From Eubacterium sp. (GTDB lineage: Bacteria; Bacillota; Clostridia; Oscillospirales; Acutalibacteraceae), in contig JAFSRN010000008.1 in NCBI GenBank assembly GCA_017446095.1, positions 186,001-250,000 on the forward strand: a stretch of DNA of 64,000 bases, read 5' to 3'. The notes beneath the pieces were generated by a model. That model did no database searches and had not been told where the DNA came from. It was given only the letters and a program-made list of their open reading frames with translations. A program made the translations under genes and the position numbers. Of this stretch, positions 60,522 to 64,000 are shown in pieces (positions within the stretch are counted from its first letter, which is position 1; each line of letters begins with the position of its first letter).

Positions 60522-61088
60522 ATGGAATTGTTTTATACGGACAAAAGAGAAGAATGGCGCGAATATCTGAGCAGTCGTTTTGAAACTGCGGACGAAATAT
60601 GGTTCGTGTTTCCAATGAAGGAATCGGGCGAAAAAAGCCTTTCGTATAACGATGCCGTAGAAGAGGCGCTATGCTTCGGCTGGATAGACAGCACCATTAA
60701 GCATATTGACGAGCTGCACAGAGCGCAGCGTTTTACGCCGAGGCGTAAGGGGAGCCCGTATTCTCAACCGAATATTGAGAGGCTGATTTGGCTTGATGAG
60801 AATAATCTTATCCATCCCAAAGTGCGCGAGAGCGTTCTTCCACTCATTGAAACACCGTTCGTTTTCCCCGAGGACATTATTGACGAAATCAAGAAGGACG
60901 AAATTGCATATCGGAATTATCTGAATTTCTCCGACCCCTACAAACGCATACGCGTTGCGTATATCGACGCGGCAAGGAATCGCCCCGAAGAATTTGAAAA
61001 GCGGCTTAAAAATTTTATTGCAAAAACGCGTCAGAACAAAATCATTAAAGGCTACGGCGGCGTGGATAAATACTATTCTCAGAGGTAA
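60522..61088 (+). CDS. YdeI/OmpD-associated family protein
   Basis: 188 residues. The family landmarks are WFVFPMKESG, then SYNDAVEEALCFGWIDSTIK (about 40-60), FTPRRKGSPYSQPNIERL and a Lys-rich C-terminal helix ending in KYYSQR. Function unknown; some members are linked to bacteriocin or stress tolerance. ATG 60522 (GAGGCTAAAA) is preferred to a GTG 12 bp upstream. 8 bp after the GNAT gene. Confidence 0.85.
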   Translation: MELFYTDKREEWREYLSSRFETADEIWFVFPMKESGEKSLSYNDAVEEALCFGWIDSTIKHIDELHRAQRFTPRRKGSPYSQPNIERLIWLDENNLIHPKVRESVLPLIETPFVFPEDIIDEIKKDEIAYRNYLNFSDPYKRIRVAYIDAARNRPEEFEKRLKNFIAKTRQNKIIKGYGGVDKYYSQR

Positions 61089-61090
61089 TT

Positions 61091-61747
61091 ATGAACTACA
61101 AGATTATTGATAAAGAAACATATTACAGAAAAGGCGTTTACCGTCATTTTACAGAGGACTGCAAGTGCTCAACTTCCATGACGGCGCGCATTGATGTAAC
61201 CGAACTTGTTGAATATTCAAAAAAGACGGGCACAAAGTTTTATCTTAACTTTTTGTACCTTCTTTCAAAGGTGCTCAATTCGCGCGACGATTATAAAATG
61301 AACTATCTGTATAAAACGGATGAACTTATCTGCTATGATGTAATCAACCCGTGCCACTATGTTTTTCATGAAGATACGCAGACCTGCACAACGGTTCACT
61401 CCGAATATTGCGAAGATTACAAAACCTTTTATGAAAATGCCCTGCGCGATTTGGAAAATGCAAAAAACACCCGCGAGTATGTGTATGACAACGGCGAGTA
61501 CCCCAACTGGTTTGACGCTTCCTATGTTTCGTGGATATCCTACGATTCGCTGAACGTTGAGCTGCCCGACGGCTATCTGTATTTTCCGCCCATTATTAAC
61601 TGGGGCAAGTACCGTGAAGAAAACGGAAGACTTATGATGCCCCTTACGGTCCGCCTCAACCACGCGATTGCCGACGGTTATCTCGTTGCAAATGTGTACC
61701 GCCTGTTGGAGCAGGAAATTGCGGCTTTTTGTAAGGTAGAAAAATAA
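61091..61747 (+). CDS. chloramphenicol-acetyltransferase-like protein
   Basis: 218 residues matching type A CAT proteins: RKGVYRHFTEDCKCSTSMTA, PCHYVFHEDTQTCTTV, WISYDSLN and NHAIADGYLVANVYRL with the catalytic His and the HxxxDG motif near residue 190. The usual first His of HHAxxDG is Asn here. Chloramphenicol resistance is possible, but many Clostridia carry CAT-fold proteins of unknown substrate. 2 bp after the previous stop. Confidence 0.85.
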   Translation: MNYKIIDKETYYRKGVYRHFTEDCKCSTSMTARIDVTELVEYSKKTGTKFYLNFLYLLSKVLNSRDDYKMNYLYKTDELICYDVINPCHYVFHEDTQTCTTVHSEYCEDYKTFYENALRDLENAKNTREYVYDNGEYPNWFDASYVSWISYDSLNVELPDGYLYFPPIINWGKYREENGRLMMPLTVRLNHAIADGYLVANVYRLLEQEIAAFCKVEK

Positions 61748-61914
61748 TGAAAACTCAACATACGATCTCGACTTCATCAACGCAGCAAAAGAAGATTTAT
61801 ATCAACAAAATAGCGAACCCACTGTTTTCAAAGCGGTTCAATAAACTTGTTACGGATACGCAAGAAAACTGAAACAAAACGGTTTAGCAAAGAGGAATTT
61901 AACAAGGTAATAAT
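61743..61914 (+). other. degraded coding remnants before the DUF3990 gene
   Basis: One frame reads STYDLDFINAAKEDLYQQNS and on to a stop at 61,844; another reads YGYARKLKQNGLAKRNLTR to a stop at about 61,909. Neither has a start with a ribosome site. They look like the tail pieces of one or two former genes, possibly a lost partner of the DUF3990 protein. No intact gene is seen. Confidence 0.35.
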
Positions 61915-62496
61915 ATGACGGATATGAAACTATATCATACAAGCAATCTTGAATTGAAGAATCCCGACGTGAATTACGGCAGAAGAAATGCGGATTTCGG
62001 CGGCGGATTTTATCTTTCTGACAATCCTGAATTTTCACAAAAATGGGCAAGCGACCAAAAATCAATCGTTAACGAATACACACTTGATTTAACAGGGCTT
62101 GCGGTAAAGCGCTTTTCGCTGGACGCAGAGTGGTTTAAATATATTTCACAAAACCGCGCAGGCTTCCCCGATGCTTACGGCGATACGGATGTTATTATCG
62201 GCCCGATAGCTAACGACACGCTTTATGACACCTACGGCATCATCACAAGCGGACTCGTAAGCAGCGAGGATTCATTAAAACTACTTTCAGTCGGCAAGCG
62301 ATATGTGCAGCTTAATATAAAAACCGAAAAGGCTGCCGCTCAACTCAGGTGGGAAGGTGCAAAGCAGTTAAGCACAGAGGAAATTGCAGCGTCGCAAAAC
62401 GCCTTGAGAGCAGAGGAAAAAGAGTTCAGAGAAGCCTTTTGGTCTGCGCTCAGCGAACTTGATAATTTCGCGGAAATCGAAGCTATTTTAAGCTGA
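61915..62496 (+). CDS. DUF3990 family protein
   Basis: 193 residues. Family pattern: MKLYHTSNLELKNPDVNYGR (from residue 4), NADFGGGFYLSDN, VNEYTLDLTGL, GPIANDTLYDTYG and LKTEKAA-like KTEKAAAQL. DUF3990 proteins have an ADP-ribosyltransferase-like fold (HxS and G.GFY motifs), and in Firmicutes they sit with small DUF3791-type partners, perhaps as toxin-antitoxin. Here no intact partner is found. ATG 61915 behind AAGGTAATAAT; ATG 61924 is an alternative. Confidence 0.85.
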   Translation: MTDMKLYHTSNLELKNPDVNYGRRNADFGGGFYLSDNPEFSQKWASDQKSIVNEYTLDLTGLAVKRFSLDAEWFKYISQNRAGFPDAYGDTDVIIGPIANDTLYDTYGIITSGLVSSEDSLKLLSVGKRYVQLNIKTEKAAAQLRWEGAKQLSTEEIAASQNALRAEEKEFREAFWSALSELDNFAEIEAILS

Positions 62497-62589
62497 TAAA
62501 GTACAAATTCGCTATGTTGTGCAACAGCACTACATATATAAGACAAAGATAAAAACGCAACGTGTATTCTTTGAATATGCCAGAGCAGT

Positions 62590-62865
62590 TAGGCGCCAGC
62601 TAACGAAACCAATACGGTTTTCATTGACTAATTTGCCCTTATATTTTGTTAAAAATACTCGGAATACGCAAAGTATTCCTGCGTTTTTTGTCTCATCTAA
62701 GACCAAATCAGCCTAATGAAAACTGCAAGCACTTAAAATGCAGATAGTTAAGATGAGATTTGGTGCTTGAGATTGCAGCTTGGCTGACGCCAAGCAAAAG
62801 CGAAAACGCCAAATATCGCTTAAATAACGCATTTTAAGCGTATTGGATTCGTCAGTTGGCGCCTA
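62590..62865. mobile_element. MITE-like element with 27-bp terminal inverted repeats
   Basis: TAGGCGCCAGCTAACGAAAC plus CAATACG (62590-62616) is mirrored by the complement of 62839-62865 with 24 of 27 matches. The interior of about 222 bp has no open frame; it holds a hairpin GGAATAC-GCAAA-GTATTCC with a T-run (62,661-62,689) and a second inverted pair (ACCAAATC / GATTTGGT). No target-site duplication is evident. It ends at the yjdF leader. Confidence 0.5.
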
Positions 62866-62957
62866 GGGTAGCCCGGCCGTCTCGCTTTTGCGAGGTAAGT
62901 AACCTGCCCCTCCGGGTTGTCCGTTCTTTGTCCCAAACGCAAAAGGGAGGGATTTAT
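62866..62957 (+). promoter_or_regulatory. candidate yjdF-type riboswitch leader
   Basis: The leader has TCTCGC-TTTT-GCGAGG as a hairpin enclosed by CCCGG/CCGGG. CTTTTGCG of that hairpin can instead pair with CGCAAAAG, which is joined to the ribosome site AGGGAGGG, giving two exclusive folds. yjdF genes in Firmicutes are known to be preceded by the yjdF riboswitch that senses aza-aromatic compounds. The class call rests on gene identity and fold, not on a matched consensus. Confidence 0.45.
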
Positions 62958-63368
62958 ATGGACAAAACGGAGTTTACTGTATTCTTTGAAGAACCGTTCT
63001 GGATAGGCGTATTCGAACGGGTGGAAAACGGAAAACTGTCCGTGTGCAAAGTCACTTTCGGCGCAGAGCCAAAGGACAGCGAAATATGGGCGTTTATCCT
63101 GAAACACTACTATGAACTTAAGTTCAGTCCGGCTGTTAAGGTCGCAAAAAAGCAGAAGGCGGATAATCCGAAACGCCGTCTGCGCAATGCTGCAAAGCAG
63201 ATGAAGCATACCGGCATCGGTACAAAATCACAGCAGGCTCTGCAGCTTCAGCGCGAGCAGATGAAAACCGAGCGCAAGCAGCAAAGCCGCGAGCAAAAGG
63301 AAGCCGAAAAGCAACGACTTTTTGACCTGAAACAGCAAAAGCGAAAAGAAAAGCACAGGGGGCATTAG
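62958..63368 (+). CDS. yjdF: YjdF family protein
   Basis: 136 residues: MDKTEFTVFFEEPFWIGVFE, then CKVTFGAEPKDSEIWAFILK and a very basic helical C-terminus (KKQKADNPKRRLRNAAKQMK, further Gln/Lys/Arg/Glu-rich). YjdF is of unknown function and is controlled by an aza-aromatic-sensing riboswitch in Bacillus and others. ATG 62958 follows AAAAGGGAGGGATTTAT; a longer frame runs back through the leader and is rejected. Confidence 0.88.
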   Translation: MDKTEFTVFFEEPFWIGVFERVENGKLSVCKVTFGAEPKDSEIWAFILKHYYELKFSPAVKVAKKQKADNPKRRLRNAAKQMKHTGIGTKSQQALQLQREQMKTERKQQSREQKEAEKQRLFDLKQQKRKEKHRGH

Positions 63369-63414
63369 CCCCTTGCTTTTCTGACGTACACAATGGCATT
63401 AAGGAGCAATAAAA

Positions 63415-64000
63415 ATGTTAAATGAAGATTATAAAATCCGCGCTGAAAAGGCGGAGGATTACAGAGAGGTTGAAAACCTTGTCAGGGAATCATTCTGGAA
63501 CGTTTACCGTCCCGGTTGCAGCGAGCATTATGTGATTCACGTTCTGCGTGATGATCCTGCTTTCGTTAAAGAACTTGACTTTGTTATGGAACAGGACGGC
63601 TGTTTAATCGGGCAGAATATGTTTATGAAAACCGTTATCAATTCGGATGACGGAAAAGATATCCCCGTCCTAACTATGGGGCCAATTTGCATCACGCCCG
63701 ACCTCAAACGCAAGGGCTACGGCAAAAAGCTGCTTGACTATTCTCTGGAACAGGCGGCAAAGCTCGGCTTCGGTGCGGTTCTGTTTGAAGGCAATATCGA
63801 TTTTTACGGCAAGAGCGGTTTTGATTTTGCCCGCAAGTTTGGCATCCGCTATCACGATTTGCCCGATGGCGCGGACGATTCGTTCTTCTTGTGCAGGGAG
63901 CTGATTCCCGGCTATCTTGACGGCATCACCGGCGTTTACCAGACACCGCAGGGATACTATGTAAATGACGAAGACGTTGACGAATTCGACAAAACCTTCC
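63415..64000 (+). CDS. GNAT N-acetyltransferase, cut by the window end
   Basis: Open from ATG 63415 (AAGGAGCAATAAAA) to the last base, at least 195 codons. EDYREVENLVRESFWNVYRP, then LTMGPICITPDLKRKGYGKK (acetyl-CoA loop RKGYGK) and FEGNIDFYGKSGFDFARKFG place it with the GNAT N-acetyltransferases of the predicted YhbS type. Stop codon lies outside. Confidence 0.88.
   Translation, partial: MLNEDYKIRAEKAEDYREVENLVRESFWNVYRPGCSEHYVIHVLRDDPAFVKELDFVMEQDGCLIGQNMFMKTVINSDDGKDIPVLTMGPICITPDLKRKGYGKKLLDYSLEQAAKLGFGAVLFEGNIDFYGKSGFDFARKFGIRYHDLPDGADDSFFLCRELIPGYLDGITGVYQTPQGYYVNDEDVDEFDKTF

Overview
The window looks like chromosome of a spore-forming Clostridia of the Ruminococcaceae/Oscillospiraceae type, probably a gut commensal. 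This is inferred from spo0A, Firmicutes-type AGGAGG ribosome sites, desulfoferrodoxin, a GH26 glycoside hydrolase with a dockerin-like segment, and very large secreted Ig-like (BIG_2) and LRR proteins. It has two halves. Positions 1 to about 27,130 are AT-rich accessory DNA. From about 27,130 to the end is ordinary, more GC-rich chromosome.

Accessory half. A 45-bp sequence identical to the 3' part of a tRNA-Gln(CUG) gene (anticodon loop through CCA) occurs at 12,912-12,956 and 27,084-27,128. It brackets a 14.2-kb element and marks the right end of a second element to its left. Four pairs of a 9-bp motif (about TTGAGWGAC), the copies in each pair exactly 11 bp apart, flank these sites and look like recombinase arm sites. 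The left element carries a KAP-family NTPase, a tyrosine integrase, an excisionase-like protein, a MobC/relaxase pair with an oriT-like region, a DUF952 protein with a TIM-barrel isomerase, and a co-directional cluster. That cluster encodes a radical SAM/SPASM enzyme, a PAS/coiled-coil protein, a membrane protein, an SDR, an agmatine-deiminase-like enzyme, a SET-domain protein and a DUF2188 protein. I recognise each family but not the combination, and it is the best candidate here for an undescribed system.

The 12.9-27.1 kb element carries a complete type II CBASS operon (CD-NTase, Cap2, Cap3, Cap15). It also carries a DUF6809-excisionase fusion, a HEPN-like protein, a free-standing TipAS domain, a frameshifted DUF4145 gene, a DUF2075 helicase with a nuclease-like N-terminus next to an XRE regulator, a CoiA-like/coiled-coil/tudor fusion, a Spo0A-C-like microprotein, a possible structured RNA and a phd-doc toxin-antitoxin pair. 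No integrase is visible inside it.

Core half. In order: aldo/keto reductase, PAP2 phosphatase, a divergent XRE/SLOG pair with operator repeats, three giant secreted proteins (two sharing Cys-rich HNY/CTRC-type modules and FnIII-like ends), a Gfo/Idh/MocA oxidoreductase, the GH26 protein, two tandem paralogous single-span membrane proteins, an NAD-salvage operon (pncA-nadE-pncB), spo0A with a 0A box, an HD-type ppGpp hydrolase-like protein, a response regulator whose phospho-acceptor Asp is Ala, a multi-span membrane protein, desulfoferrodoxin, a run of small acetyltransferase and stress-type genes, a DUF3990 gene, a 276-bp inverted-repeat (MITE-like) element, and a yjdF gene behind a riboswitch-like leader. 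The window ends inside a GNAT acetyltransferase.
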